Part shown: positions 1 to 7,800 of the stretch, piece by piece
Layout: each line of letters starts with the position of its first letter
How positions within the stretch are numbered: the first letter of the stretch is position 1
Source of the DNA: Methylibium sp964622685
GTDB taxonomy: Bacteria; Pseudomonadota; Gammaproteobacteria; Burkholderiales; Burkholderiaceae_C
Reading direction: 5' to 3'
DNA length: 26,460 nt
Assembly (NCBI GenBank): GCA_964622685.1
Contig: CAZUUU010000030.1
Location: forward strand, 1-26,460
Translations under genes and position numbers: made by a program
The notes under the pieces: model-generated
Database searches by the model: none
Told to the model about the DNA's origin: nothing
Seen by the model: the letters and a program-made list of their open reading frames with translations, nothing else

Positions 1-54
1 GGCAACGTCACCTTGACGGGCGCCCTGGCCACGACGGGCGTCTGCGCTCGCTGA
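1..54 (+). CDS. C-terminal end of a beta-helix surface protein (5' part outside window)
   Basis: The first 51 bases encode 17 residues (GNVTLTGALATTGVCAR) followed by TGA at 52-54. These 54 bases are identical to the last 54 bases of the complete beta-helix lipoprotein gene ending at 9171, so the gene cut by the left edge is a very close paralogue or recent duplicate of that gene. Similarity drops at once after the stop codon, apart from a few shared bases. By analogy it is a secreted right-handed beta-helix protein; nothing more can be said from so short a fragment. Confidence 0.8.
   Translation, partial: GNVTLTGALATTGVCAR
1..54 (+). repeat. Exact 54-bp direct repeat with 9118-9171
   Basis: Bases 1-54 match 9118-9171 without a mismatch, including the stop codon. 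The repeat certainly extends left of the window edge to an unknown length. It makes a direct-repeat pair flanking about 9.1 kb of polysaccharide genes. Confidence 0.9.
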
Positions 55-70
55 GGTCGACCCACGACCC

Positions 71-105
71 CGATCCCGCGCGAGGCTGGCCCTCGCACGG
101 GATCG
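71..105 (+). terminator. Hairpin downstream of the truncated beta-helix gene
   Basis: Arms CGATCCCG (71-78) and CGGGATCG (98-105) pair perfectly. Inside them GCGAGG (80-85) pairs with CCTCGC (91-96), with one C/A mismatch and a 5-nt loop. No T-run follows, so on its own it is not a classical intrinsic terminator; it may act together with the next hairpin or protect the 3' end of the mRNA. Confidence 0.45.
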
Positions 106-118
106 CCTCCACCCCAAC

Positions 119-153
119 CGCGCCCCCTCGGCCTCCCAGGCCCAGGGGGCGCG
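119..153 (+). terminator. Strong hairpin terminator after the truncated beta-helix gene
   Basis: CGCGCCCCCT (119-128) is perfectly complementary to AGGGGGCGCG (144-153). A nested GGCCT/AGGCC stem lies inside at 130-142. The following bases are only mildly T-rich (TCCTTTGG). Its position right after the beta-helix stop codon, and an analogous 15-bp hairpin after the gene ending at 9171, support a terminator role. Confidence 0.6.
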
Positions 154-318
154 TCCTTTGGCGAGCACGACGCCGTCGCGGACCTGCGGAAAAACGTGAC
201 GAATGCGCCGCCTCCGCGGCCTGCCACCCCTAGTCGGATGGGGCAGCGCCGTCGCCGGACCGGCCCTGCGCGACTATGCTTTGCGGCAATCGCCAGCGAC
301 CGTCCCACGCCCTTGCCG

Positions 319-1440
319 ATGCGCCCCGACCTCCTCCCCCTCGCGTTCGCCATCGCCTCGAGACCCGGCCGCTTCCTGTTCTTCGACGCCTTCGTCCGCG
401 ACCGGCGGCTGGTGCTCGTCTCGACCTACTACCCGGACGTCGTCTTCGACTTCGCGCAGGTCGAGGTGCGACTCGACGGGCAACGGCTGAGCCGCTTCGA
501 GGAGATCGGCGCCAACGAGTACGAGCCCTCGCGGGCCATCGTCTACCCGCTCGACGACTCGTGCCGCGGATCGCGGCTGGAACTGCAGGTCCGCTACCAG
601 GGCCAGCAGCTGGCGGCGTTGCTCGAGCCCGACACGGGTCGGCCGGCGCCCGAGTTCGCGATCGCGACGCTGTTCAAGGACGACTTCGCCGACATCCCGA
701 CCTTCTACCGCTACTACAAGCTGCAGGGCGTCGACCGCTTCTACCTCTACTACAACGGCGACCTCTCCAGGGTACGCCGCCTGCTGCCGGACGCCGACGA
801 CATCGTCTACGGCGAGTGGGACTTCCCGTACTGGCTGGACCCCGAGTCCGAGGCCTTCAAGTCGGGCCTGGTCGACCCGCAGGCCGCGCGCAACAAGCAC
901 CACGCGCAGACCGCCTTCCTTACCATGGTCCGGCATCGCTACCTGGGCGACTGCTCCTACCTGGCGCTGATCGACCTCGACGAGTTCCTCGGCATCCCGG
1001 GCGAGACGGTGCGCGCCCACGTCGAGCGCATCAACCTGCCTGCGCTGACGGCGCCCTGTCACTGGGCCGAGGTCCGCTCGCTGTCCTGGCTGCCGGGTGC
1101 GCTATGGCGCAAGCGGGGCGTGCGCGTGATGCTGGCGGCCCGGGCGCGGCTTTGGGAGGCCGTGCGGCGCCGCCTCGCCACGCGCGTCGCGACGCCCAAC
1201 CTTGCCTTCCGCGAGCTGCGCCATGTCTGGGCCAACGCCCGCAGCGAGGGCGGCAGCCGCGTCAAGACGGTCTACCGCGGGGACTATCCGGGGCTGTTCG
1301 GCATTCACACGCCCAAGCCGCCCACCGTCGTGACGACCTCGGACCACATGAAGCTCTTCCACATCGTCAACACCGGCCACGGCCGCCACACGCGCATCCA
1401 CGGCGACGCCGTGCCGGTGCCGCTGATCGCACAGGGCTAG
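319..1440 (+). CDS. GT92/GT2-like glycosyltransferase
   Basis: A 373-residue protein that probably adds a sugar to the polysaccharide repeat unit in the cytoplasm. A segment of the form LFKDDF...FYRYYKLQGVDRFYLYYN, then a conserved Gln-rich stretch (QAARNKHHAQTAF) and LIDLDEFL with the metal-binding D219-L-D221-E-F, follow the pattern of family 92 (DUF23) and related GT-A glycosyltransferases. There is no membrane segment. I chose ATG 319 because residues before it are low-complexity; an in-frame GTG at 196 would add 41 residues, and neither start has a convincing ribosome site. It converges on the ACP gene, the two stop codons sharing one CTAG palindrome. Donor and acceptor sugars are unknown. 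Confidence 0.8.
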   Translation: MRPDLLPLAFAIASRPGRFLFFDAFVRDRRLVLVSTYYPDVVFDFAQVEVRLDGQRLSRFEEIGANEYEPSRAIVYPLDDSCRGSRLELQVRYQGQQLAALLEPDTGRPAPEFAIATLFKDDFADIPTFYRYYKLQGVDRFYLYYNGDLSRVRRLLPDADDIVYGEWDFPYWLDPESEAFKSGLVDPQAARNKHHAQTAFLTMVRHRYLGDCSYLALIDLDEFLGIPGETVRAHVERINLPALTAPCHWAEVRSLSWLPGALWRKRGVRVMLAARARLWEAVRRRLATRVATPNLAFRELRHVWANARSEGGSRVKTVYRGDYPGLFGIHTPKPPTVVTTSDHMKLFHIVNTGHGRHTRIHGDAVPVPLIAQG

Positions 1441-1682
1441 CCGGCGGCGCGCGCTTCGATCAACGTGAGGAGTTCGCCGACGTCCTTCAGGCTCACCACC
1501 TCGCCGGTGCTGAAGCGGATGCCGAAGTGCTTCTCGATCATCACGACGAGGCGCACGTTGTTGAGCGAATCCCAGCCCTTGATGTCGGCCGCGGTGGTGC
1601 CGGCGTGGATCTCGATGTCGTCGTCATCGAAGAGATCGCGGAAGATGTCCTGCAGTTCGCCGCGAAAGTCCCGCATGGTCAT
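1437..1682 (-). CDS. Acyl carrier protein
   Basis: A small acidic protein of 81 residues (79 from the second ATG) with the carrier-protein signature GWDSLNNVRLV; Ser39 of the DSL motif is the expected 4'-phosphopantetheine attachment site. It is the last gene of the MBOAT-SGNH-FkbH operon, 9 bases behind the FkbH stop. A GGAG lies only 3 nt before the first ATG but 9 nt before the second (at 1676), so the real start may be 1676. FkbH-type enzymes are known to load glyceryl groups onto free-standing ACPs, so glyceryl-ACP is the most likely loaded form. A role as a general fatty-acid ACP is less likely given the operon and the absence of fatty acid genes nearby. Confidence 0.93.
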   Translation of the reverse strand: MTMRDFRGELQDIFRDLFDDDDIEIHAGTTAADIKGWDSLNNVRLVVMIEKHFGIRFSTGEVVSLKDVGELLTLIEARAAG

Positions 1683-1691
1683 GGTCTCCGA

Positions 1692-3530
1692 TCAGTTGCG
1701 AATCTGGATGCTGTGCGACAGGCCGAGGGGTTCGTCGACGGCGTAGATCCAGGTCGACCCTTCGCCGCCGGACTCGATCCGCTTGAAGCCGAGCGATGCA
1801 TAGTGTCCTTCGACGAGCTGGTTCTTGGCGGTCGGCAGGTAACGCCCGCGCAGGCGCTTCAGGCCCCGGCGCCGGCAGAACGCGAGCAGCTGCTCCAGGT
1901 CCAGCACCTCGACGCCGCGCTTGAGCACGCGGCAGCTCATCAGCCACACCTCGATGTCGAGCAGGTCCGGCGCATCGGCCGGCACGCTGCCGAGCACGAC
2001 GCTGATCAGGCCGTTGTCGCCGAACTTGTCGGTGAGCCGAGTGGTCGAGGTGTAGCGCAGCGGGTCGGCCGCCTGGGCCCGCACCTCGGCTTCGGTCATG
2101 CGCCGCGTCGTCAGGTTGAACTGGTTCGTCTTGTTGATCAGCTGCGTGGTGCGCGCGAGGTTCTGCTCGGTCACCTGCTCGACCACGGCCGTCATCTCGA
2201 GCTGGCGCAGGTAGTCGTCGTAGTTGGCGGCCGACTTCTCCAGGCTCTCGCGCGCGACGTTGCCCTGGAAGAAGTCGCTGCGCTGGCGGTCCTCGGCGGT
2301 GACGCCGAGCGTGTCGAACCAGTGGCCGTCGACCAGGCACTGCACGTAGTAGGACGGATCGACCGGCACCTCCGGCACGGTCACCTCGGGCAGGCGGGTC
2401 CTGACGAGTTCGCGCTCGGCCGGGTTGTCGTCGAAGAAGACCAGCGCATCGGTCCCGATGTTGAGCTGACGCGCGATCGCCGCGATGTTGCCGTCCTTCG
2501 GCTCCCAGTTGGCGACGAAGCAGCTGATGTCGGACTCCTTCAGCACCATGTCGGGATGCTCGCGGAACGGCAGCACCGCGTTCTCGTGGTGGTTCTTGCT
2601 GGCCACGGCCAGCAACACGCCGCGATCCTTCAGCGCCTTGACGTAGCGCTGGAAGGCGACGAAGGCCTCACCGGCCGGCACGCCCGCGCCGAGCTGGATG
2701 CCGCCCAGGCCGTCGTCGCCGATCACGCCGCCCCACAGCGTGTTGTCGAGGTCGAGCACGAGGCACTTCTTCGACTTGCCGAACATCGCCGCCAGGGCCG
2801 CCGCCAGGTGGTCGGCGTAGTGGGGCTGGCAGTCGAAGCTGATGGCGCACTTGGCCGAGTGATACAGCCGGGCGTCCGACCAGCGGGCCTTGCCGTGGAC
2901 CGCCGACAGCATGTCCACGTCGTGCAGGAAGACCTGCGGCGGGAGATGGCGCGCCAGCGCCAGGTTCACCGCGCGCAGCAGGCTGTTGCGGGTGCCGCCG
3001 AGCACGGCATCGAGGCTGCCGTAGGGCCGCTCGACCTCGGTCGCGAAGTTGTCGGCCAGCACCTGGCAGGCAAAGCGCTCGGCGGCCGTCGCATACAGCG
3101 TGCGGAACCGTGTGGACTCGGCCTCGGCGCGGGCCGCGGCATCGTCCTCGTGATAGGCGAACGGCAGGTTCTGGCTGCAGACGTGGAAGTGGATCACGTC
3201 CGGCTTGAACGCCCGCAGCGACGCCGAGTCGGACCAGATCTCCTGCTCGAACAGGCCGAAGTCGCTCTCGTAGATCTCGAGGTGGACGCCGCGCCGCAGC
3301 GCGAACAGCCGCAGCAACGGCACGAAGAACTGTGTCGTCGCGCCACCGAGGATCGCCAGCCGCTTGCGCAGCGGCACCCGCGCGTCGAGCAGCTCGCGCG
3401 GGATCTTGTCCAGCGCCGTGCCGGCGTACTGCAGGTCATCGATCGGATCGGACGGCGAGGCCTGCAGCAGCAGCGACAGCGCCTCGTCATGGGCGCCGGC
3501 CCGCAGATGGGTCTTGAGTGCACTCTTCAT
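1692..3530 (-). CDS. FkbH-like HAD/GNAT glyceryl-ACP loading enzyme
   Basis: 612 residues in three parts: an SGNH-like N-terminal domain (about 55-240, with LGGATTQFF at 61-69), a HAD phosphatase core with motif I D260-L-D262-N-T-L-W-G-G and a later FFDDNPAERE, and a C-terminal GNAT-like region (about 490-590). This is the layout of the long FkbH family (HAD superfamily IIIC). Characterised FkbH enzymes take 1,3-bisphosphoglycerate, remove the phosphate and transfer the glyceryl group to an ACP thiol. The ATG at 3530 overlaps the stop of the upstream SGNH gene in ATGA, so translation is probably coupled, and the ACP gene follows directly. An alternative is a sugar-modification acyltransferase unrelated to glycerate; the adjacent ACP favours loading chemistry. 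Confidence 0.92.
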   Translation of the reverse strand: MKSALKTHLRAGAHDEALSLLLQASPSDPIDDLQYAGTALDKIPRELLDARVPLRKRLAILGGATTQFFVPLLRLFALRRGVHLEIYESDFGLFEQEIWSDSASLRAFKPDVIHFHVCSQNLPFAYHEDDAAARAEAESTRFRTLYATAAERFACQVLADNFATEVERPYGSLDAVLGGTRNSLLRAVNLALARHLPPQVFLHDVDMLSAVHGKARWSDARLYHSAKCAISFDCQPHYADHLAAALAAMFGKSKKCLVLDLDNTLWGGVIGDDGLGGIQLGAGVPAGEAFVAFQRYVKALKDRGVLLAVASKNHHENAVLPFREHPDMVLKESDISCFVANWEPKDGNIAAIARQLNIGTDALVFFDDNPAERELVRTRLPEVTVPEVPVDPSYYVQCLVDGHWFDTLGVTAEDRQRSDFFQGNVARESLEKSAANYDDYLRQLEMTAVVEQVTEQNLARTTQLINKTNQFNLTTRRMTEAEVRAQAADPLRYTSTTRLTDKFGDNGLISVVLGSVPADAPDLLDIEVWLMSCRVLKRGVEVLDLEQLLAFCRRRGLKRLRGRYLPTAKNQLVEGHYASLGFKRIESGGEGSTWIYAVDEPLGLSHSIQIRN

Positions 3531-4663
3531 CGGGTCGGTCCGCCGTCCTGGTCGAGCACCGCGAGCGTCGCCCGCGCCGCCTTCAGGTCGCACTGCGGTG
3601 TGAAGTGGCCATCGGGGATGTAGTGGGTGCGGTCGGTCGACGGGCACAGGTCGAAGCTGCTGACCACCGGCACGCCCCGCGCCTCCAGCGTCCGGCGCAG
3701 CAGCAGGTCCAGGTGGTTCGCGTAGTCGCGCGTCGAGAACAGCACGACGACGGGCTTCACGCCCTCGGCGCGCAGGTCGTCGACCATGCGCTGCAGCAGC
3801 GCCTCGAACACCTGGATGATGTGCGAGTCCTGCTTGAAGCCGCGGGGGCCGTAGGCCTGGGCCGTGTAGTTGTCGGCGTGCCGCTTGGCCAGGCCGCGCC
3901 GCACGAAGCGGGCGATCAGGCTGTGGTCGAGCGCGCTGGCGGCGAACAGGGTGCGCTGGAACGCGTCGTCGTGCTGCGCCATCACGTCGAGCTGGCGGCT
4001 CCAGAGCGCCGGGTCGTCCCGGAAAGCCCGGGCCAGGTCGTCCGGCGAGTTGATCAGCGGCGTGCCGGTGCGCTCGATGCGACCATCGACCAGCTCGTAG
4101 CGCGGGAAGAAGTACGGCATCGGCGCGTCGGCGTTGACGCTGCCGATGTTCATCGTCAGCACCTGCGCGACGTCCTCGGAGGCGACGCCGATGACCGCCG
4201 TGCGCGTCTTGCGCTTCGTGCGGTCCAGCTCGTAGAAGCCGTAGGCGTGGTTAAGCGGCGCGCCCGGGCCGCCGACGAAGCGCAGCTTCAGGTCCGGCCG
4301 CAGCTCGCGCATCGCCTTGCCCAGGTTGCCGGCGAACGAGCTGCCGTAGACCGTGACGTCGACGTCGACCGGCTTGTCGGCCAGCGCCGCCTCGTTGATC
4401 CAGCCGGCGAACAGGATGGAGTTGGGCGCCGGGTTCGGCGTCGCGACCAGCTGGCGCAGCTTGCTCTCGTAGGACGAGCCGTACCAGAAGTAGGACCGCA
4501 TCGACGCGTTGCGCAGCGGCGTGTGATTGAACGCGAACCAGCACAGCAGCTCGAACAGCAGCAGCGCCGCGACGAACCAGGCCGCCGTCACGCCGGCGGC
4601 GCGCCAGCGCGACGCAGCCGGCGCGGCCTCAGAACTGGAAGTAGATGAACTGGGTGGATGCAT
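3527..4663 (-). CDS. Membrane-anchored SGNH/AlgX-like acyltransferase partner
   Basis: 378 residues. One N-terminal membrane segment (about 24-45) would leave the rest in the periplasm. A GSS nucleophile motif (VYGSSF, residues 105-110) and a late D351-G-H353-F-T-P motif resemble the Ser and Asp-x-His-Trp/Phe residues of AlgJ/AlgX-type SGNH proteins; DltD, the partner of MBOAT DltB, is also a membrane-anchored SGNH-like protein. It overlaps the MBOAT gene by 35 bp and the FkbH gene by 4 bp, so the three are one translational unit. Likely role: accept or deliver an acyl group from the MBOAT to polysaccharide hydroxyls outside the inner membrane. Overall similarity to named families is low by eye, so the exact subfamily is uncertain. 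Confidence 0.78.
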   Translation of the reverse strand: MHPPSSSTSSSEAAPAASRWRAAGVTAAWFVAALLLFELLCWFAFNHTPLRNASMRSYFWYGSSYESKLRQLVATPNPAPNSILFAGWINEAALADKPVDVDVTVYGSSFAGNLGKAMRELRPDLKLRFVGGPGAPLNHAYGFYELDRTKRKTRTAVIGVASEDVAQVLTMNIGSVNADAPMPYFFPRYELVDGRIERTGTPLINSPDDLARAFRDDPALWSRQLDVMAQHDDAFQRTLFAASALDHSLIARFVRRGLAKRHADNYTAQAYGPRGFKQDSHIIQVFEALLQRMVDDLRAEGVKPVVVLFSTRDYANHLDLLLRRTLEARGVPVVSSFDLCPSTDRTHYIPDGHFTPQCDLKAARATLAVLDQDGGPTR

Positions 4664-6050
4664 TCGACAGCCCCATCAGCAGGAGCGTGAACAGCGTGGC
4701 ATACAGCGCGCCACGGGCCATCGGCGGCCAGCGCAGGTAGAAGCGCTCGCTCTCGTGGCGGTAGGCCAGGTGGTCCAGCACGAGGAACAGCGGGATCGCC
4801 AGCAGCGTCGCGAAGGTCGGGCGCTTGAGGTGGAAGTCGAGCGCGCCGATGTGGGCGATCGCGCCCAGGAAGTCGCCGATCTGCTCGACCGACGTGGCAC
4901 GGAAGATCAGCAGGCTCACGAGCGTCACGTGGAAGTAGAGCACGATCCAGAACGCGCCGGGGATGCGCTTGCGCAGCGGCTTCAGCGCCCTGGGCCACTT
5001 GACCACTGACCACAGGACCAGCATCAGCCCGTGGTACAGGCCCCAGAGGATGTAGGTCCAGGCCGCGCCGTGCCACAGGCCCATCAGCAGCATCGCGTAG
5101 AGGTGCGGGCGGGCCTCGTTGAGCTTGCTGTCGCCCTTGCGCAGGTAGTGCAGCGCAAGCGGCAGGTAGATGTAGTCCTTGACCCAGCTCGACAGGCTGA
5201 TGTGCCAGCGCGTCCAGTACTCGGACGGCGACTTGGCATAGAACGGCGTCATGAAGTTCTTGACGACGTCGAAGCCCAGCATCCGTGCGACGCCGCGGGC
5301 GACGTCCGTGTAGCCCGAGAAGTCGCAGTAGATCTGCAGCACGTAGAGGTAGGAGGCGGCCGCCATGTCGGCGCCGCTGAAGCCGCCCTGCCCGCTGAAG
5401 ACCGGATCGATGGTCTCGGACAGGCCGTCGGCGATGACGATCTTCTTGAACAGGCCCAGCAGCACCAGGAAGGCGCCGCGCGTGAAGCCCTCGAGCGTCA
5501 GCACGCGCGCGGCGGCGATCTGCGGCAGCAGCCGCGTGGCGCGCTCGATCGGGCCGGACAGCAGCAACGGGAAGAAGGAGACGTAGAGCGCGCAGTCGGT
5601 GAAGCTCTCGACCGGCCGGAGCTTGCCGCGGTAGACGTCGAGCACGTAGCCGATCGCCTGGAAGGTGTAGAAGGAGATGCCGACCGGCAGGATCAGGTTG
5701 AGCCCGGTCCAGCCGAGCTTCATGCCGAACAGCGCGAGCAGGGCCTCGAAGGACTCGGCGAAGAAGCCGAGGTACTTGAAGAGACCCAGCACGCCGAGCA
5801 GCACGCCGACGGCCAGCAGCATCCAGCGCTTGCGCGCGGCGGCGTCCTCGGTGCGGCCCATCGCGCGCGTGCACAGGTAGACGAGCACCGTGGACCCGAG
5901 CAGCAGGCCCATGAAGCGCCAGTCCCAGAACCCGTAGAAGAAGTAGCTCGCGGCGAGCAGCAGGTGGTTCTGCGCCCGGTGCTTCAGCACCGAGTACAGC
6001 GCCAGCACCACGGTCATGAAGACGAGGAAGCTGAGACTGTTGAATAGCAC
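4629..6050 (-). CDS. MBOAT-family O-acyltransferase (AlgI/DltB-like)
   Basis: 473-residue polytopic membrane protein. Hallmarks of the AlgI/DltB branch are LPVGISFYTFQAIGYVLDVYRG (121-142), YCDFSGYTDVARG (241-253), RWHISLSSW (281-289) and MGLWHGAAWT (323-332), with H327 as the catalytic histidine and H283 the second conserved histidine. The start is GTG 6050 with a GAGGA six bases upstream, a good ribosome site. It heads the operon MBOAT-SGNH-FkbH-ACP. AlgI moves acetyl groups for alginate, while DltB moves D-alanine from the carrier protein DltC; the linked ACP argues for the DltB-like, carrier-protein-fed mode. The divergent 227 bp to the next gene should hold its promoter, but I see no clear -35/-10 pair. 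Confidence 0.93.
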   Translation of the reverse strand: MLFNSLSFLVFMTVVLALYSVLKHRAQNHLLLAASYFFYGFWDWRFMGLLLGSTVLVYLCTRAMGRTEDAAARKRWMLLAVGVLLGVLGLFKYLGFFAESFEALLALFGMKLGWTGLNLILPVGISFYTFQAIGYVLDVYRGKLRPVESFTDCALYVSFFPLLLSGPIERATRLLPQIAAARVLTLEGFTRGAFLVLLGLFKKIVIADGLSETIDPVFSGQGGFSGADMAAASYLYVLQIYCDFSGYTDVARGVARMLGFDVVKNFMTPFYAKSPSEYWTRWHISLSSWVKDYIYLPLALHYLRKGDSKLNEARPHLYAMLLMGLWHGAAWTYILWGLYHGLMLVLWSVVKWPRALKPLRKRIPGAFWIVLYFHVTLVSLLIFRATSVEQIGDFLGAIAHIGALDFHLKRPTFATLLAIPLFLVLDHLAYRHESERFYLRWPPMARGALYATLFTLLLMGLSNASTQFIYFQF

Positions 6051-6277
6051 GGGGGGTCCTCGATGCGCGCGGATTGTAGGGTCGCGCCTCGCGCGTTCTC
6101 ACCGTGGCGGAACCCCTCGTTCGCGCGTCGCCACACGCTCCGGCGCATGGGCTCGCGTCGCATCGGTACTTGGTCACGCGAGGCACCGGATCGAGGTGGC
6201 GACGCTGCCATCGGGTGCGGAAGCGACCACAATCGGGCGCTTCGCGCGCAGCGCTCCTCGTCCGTCACGCCCGCGTC

Positions 6278-7462
6278 ATGGCCTCGTCGCAGAACACGCC
6301 CCAGCTGCTGTACATCGCTCCCGGTGATCCCTGGGACCGCTGGACCAATTCCGGCACCTCGATCTCTCTGATCGAGGGATTGCGTGCGAAAGGGCTGCTG
6401 TTCGGGGCGATGAGCCGCTTCGCGACCGACACCGCGGAGCTGCATGGCCGCAACCCGCTGCATCACCTGGGCCGCGAGGTCGGCGGCCGCCTCGCCAAGC
6501 TGCTGCGTCGCCCCCCGCCGCAACGACCCGAGATCGTCGACGAGCGGGCCGAGCCCTGGGCGTCGCTGCTGCGCCGCCTGCCGCCCGAGAGCTGGGTGCT
6601 CTATCACTACGCGCTCCCGGAGATCGATCGATCGCTGCCGATCCGGCGCGTGCTGTTCCAGGACATGACGGTCGACGACGCGGTGGCGGCCCGCGGCTTC
6701 GGCTGGAACCGCCTCACTGCCGCCGAGGTCGACGAGCGGCGCGCGCGCACCGCGCAGGCCAACCGCGACGCCGACGCGATCGTGTCCTTCGCCAGCTTCG
6801 TGGCCGACTCGATGCACGCGCAATACGGCATCCCGAAGTCCAAGGTGTTCCCGATCGGCGGCGGGCCGATCCGGCGCTGGGACCGGCCGGTGCCGGCCGA
6901 CCTCGAGCGCTACCGCCAACGCCGCGTGCTGTTCTGCGGCCGCGCCTGGGAGCGCAAGGGCGGCCCGGTCCTGATCGACGCCTTCCGGCGCGTGCGCCGC
7001 GAACTGCCCGACGCGACGCTGACCGTCGTCAGTTCCGGCGCGCCGCCCCTGAACGAGCCCGGCGTCGAGCAACTGGGCCTGATCGACGATGCCCGGCTGC
7101 ACCAGCTCTTCAGCAGCTGCTCGCTGTTCACCATGCCCAGCATCTGCGAGTCCTGGGGACTGGTCTACGTCGAAGCGGCGGCCCACGGCCTGCCCACGGC
7201 CAACTGGAGCAACTGGGCCCTGCCCGACATCGTCGACCGCAACGTCACCGGCGTGCTGACCGATCGCCACGACGCCGACGGCCTGGCCGAGGCTCTGGTC
7301 GAGGCGCTGCGCTATCCGCAGCACCTGATGCAGATGGGGCAGAACGCCGTGCGGCGCGTGCACGAGGTGCTCGATTGGCCGCACGTGATGGACCGGCTGC
7401 TGGCCGCCACCTTCCCCGAGGCACTGGACGGCCGCGAGCCGGTGTGGATGCGGCCACGCTAG
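6278..7462 (+). CDS. GT4 family glycosyltransferase
   Basis: 394 residues, GT-B fold. N-terminal YIAPGDPWDRWTNSGTS resembles acceptor-domain loops. The C-terminal half has VLFCGRAWERKGGPVLIDAF and the EX7E motif E291-SWGLVYV-E299 followed by AAAHGLP, all typical of retaining GT4 enzymes that use nucleotide sugars. It is cytosolic, with no membrane segment. ATG 6278 is chosen because the upstream extension (from 6104) is unlike the family; there is no strong Shine-Dalgarno sequence. It is divergent from the MBOAT operon, sharing the 6051-6277 intergenic region. Its probable role is to add one sugar of the EPS repeat unit; the linkage is unknown. Confidence 0.88.
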   Translation: MASSQNTPQLLYIAPGDPWDRWTNSGTSISLIEGLRAKGLLFGAMSRFATDTAELHGRNPLHHLGREVGGRLAKLLRRPPPQRPEIVDERAEPWASLLRRLPPESWVLYHYALPEIDRSLPIRRVLFQDMTVDDAVAARGFGWNRLTAAEVDERRARTAQANRDADAIVSFASFVADSMHAQYGIPKSKVFPIGGGPIRRWDRPVPADLERYRQRRVLFCGRAWERKGGPVLIDAFRRVRRELPDATLTVVSSGAPPLNEPGVEQLGLIDDARLHQLFSSCSLFTMPSICESWGLVYVEAAAHGLPTANWSNWALPDIVDRNVTGVLTDRHDADGLAEALVEALRYPQHLMQMGQNAVRRVHEVLDWPHVMDRLLAATFPEALDGREPVWMRPR

Positions 7463-7800
7463 GGCTGGGCCGCGCCGCCCGGAGCTCGGGCGCCAAATGT
7501 AGCAATCCGTAACTGCGGGGTTCGCCGTGAAGGCGCAGCGGGGCTGGAATCGGTCACGCAAACCTGCGATTCCGGCCCGGCCAGCCCCCATCGAGGCGGG
7601 GTCGGGGCGCGAGCGGGGATTACCTCCTGCGACAAATTGGACCCCCACTTCGAGGGGGGCTGTCCCCGACAATCCTTGAACTTCTCGCCGGCCCAAGGCG
7701 GTCTGCCATGGGCAGCCCCTGACCCCGGGTCGGCGAGCGGTCCGTTCAGGCGCCGATCCAGCGCCCAGCACGGCCCCGAAAACCTCGACCCGTCCATCGC
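7463..7800. other. 338-bp stretch without a gene, with two GC hairpins
   Basis: I see no supported gene here. Two similar inverted repeats are visible: CCCC/GGGG arms around ATCGAGGC (7585-7601) and CCCCC/GGGGG arms around ACTTCGA (7642-7658), both carrying TCGAGG. Short open frames exist on both strands but have no ribosome site or family resemblance. It must contain the promoter for the beta-helix gene at 7801, though no clear promoter is recognisable. A decayed mobile-element end is possible but unproven. Confidence 0.4.

Noticed and set aside
276..3623. Very long open frame on the plus strand through the FkbH and ACP genes
   Set aside because: Its translation is Arg/Ala/Pro-rich without any domain and is antisense to well-recognised FkbH and ACP genes; it is a high-GC shadow frame.
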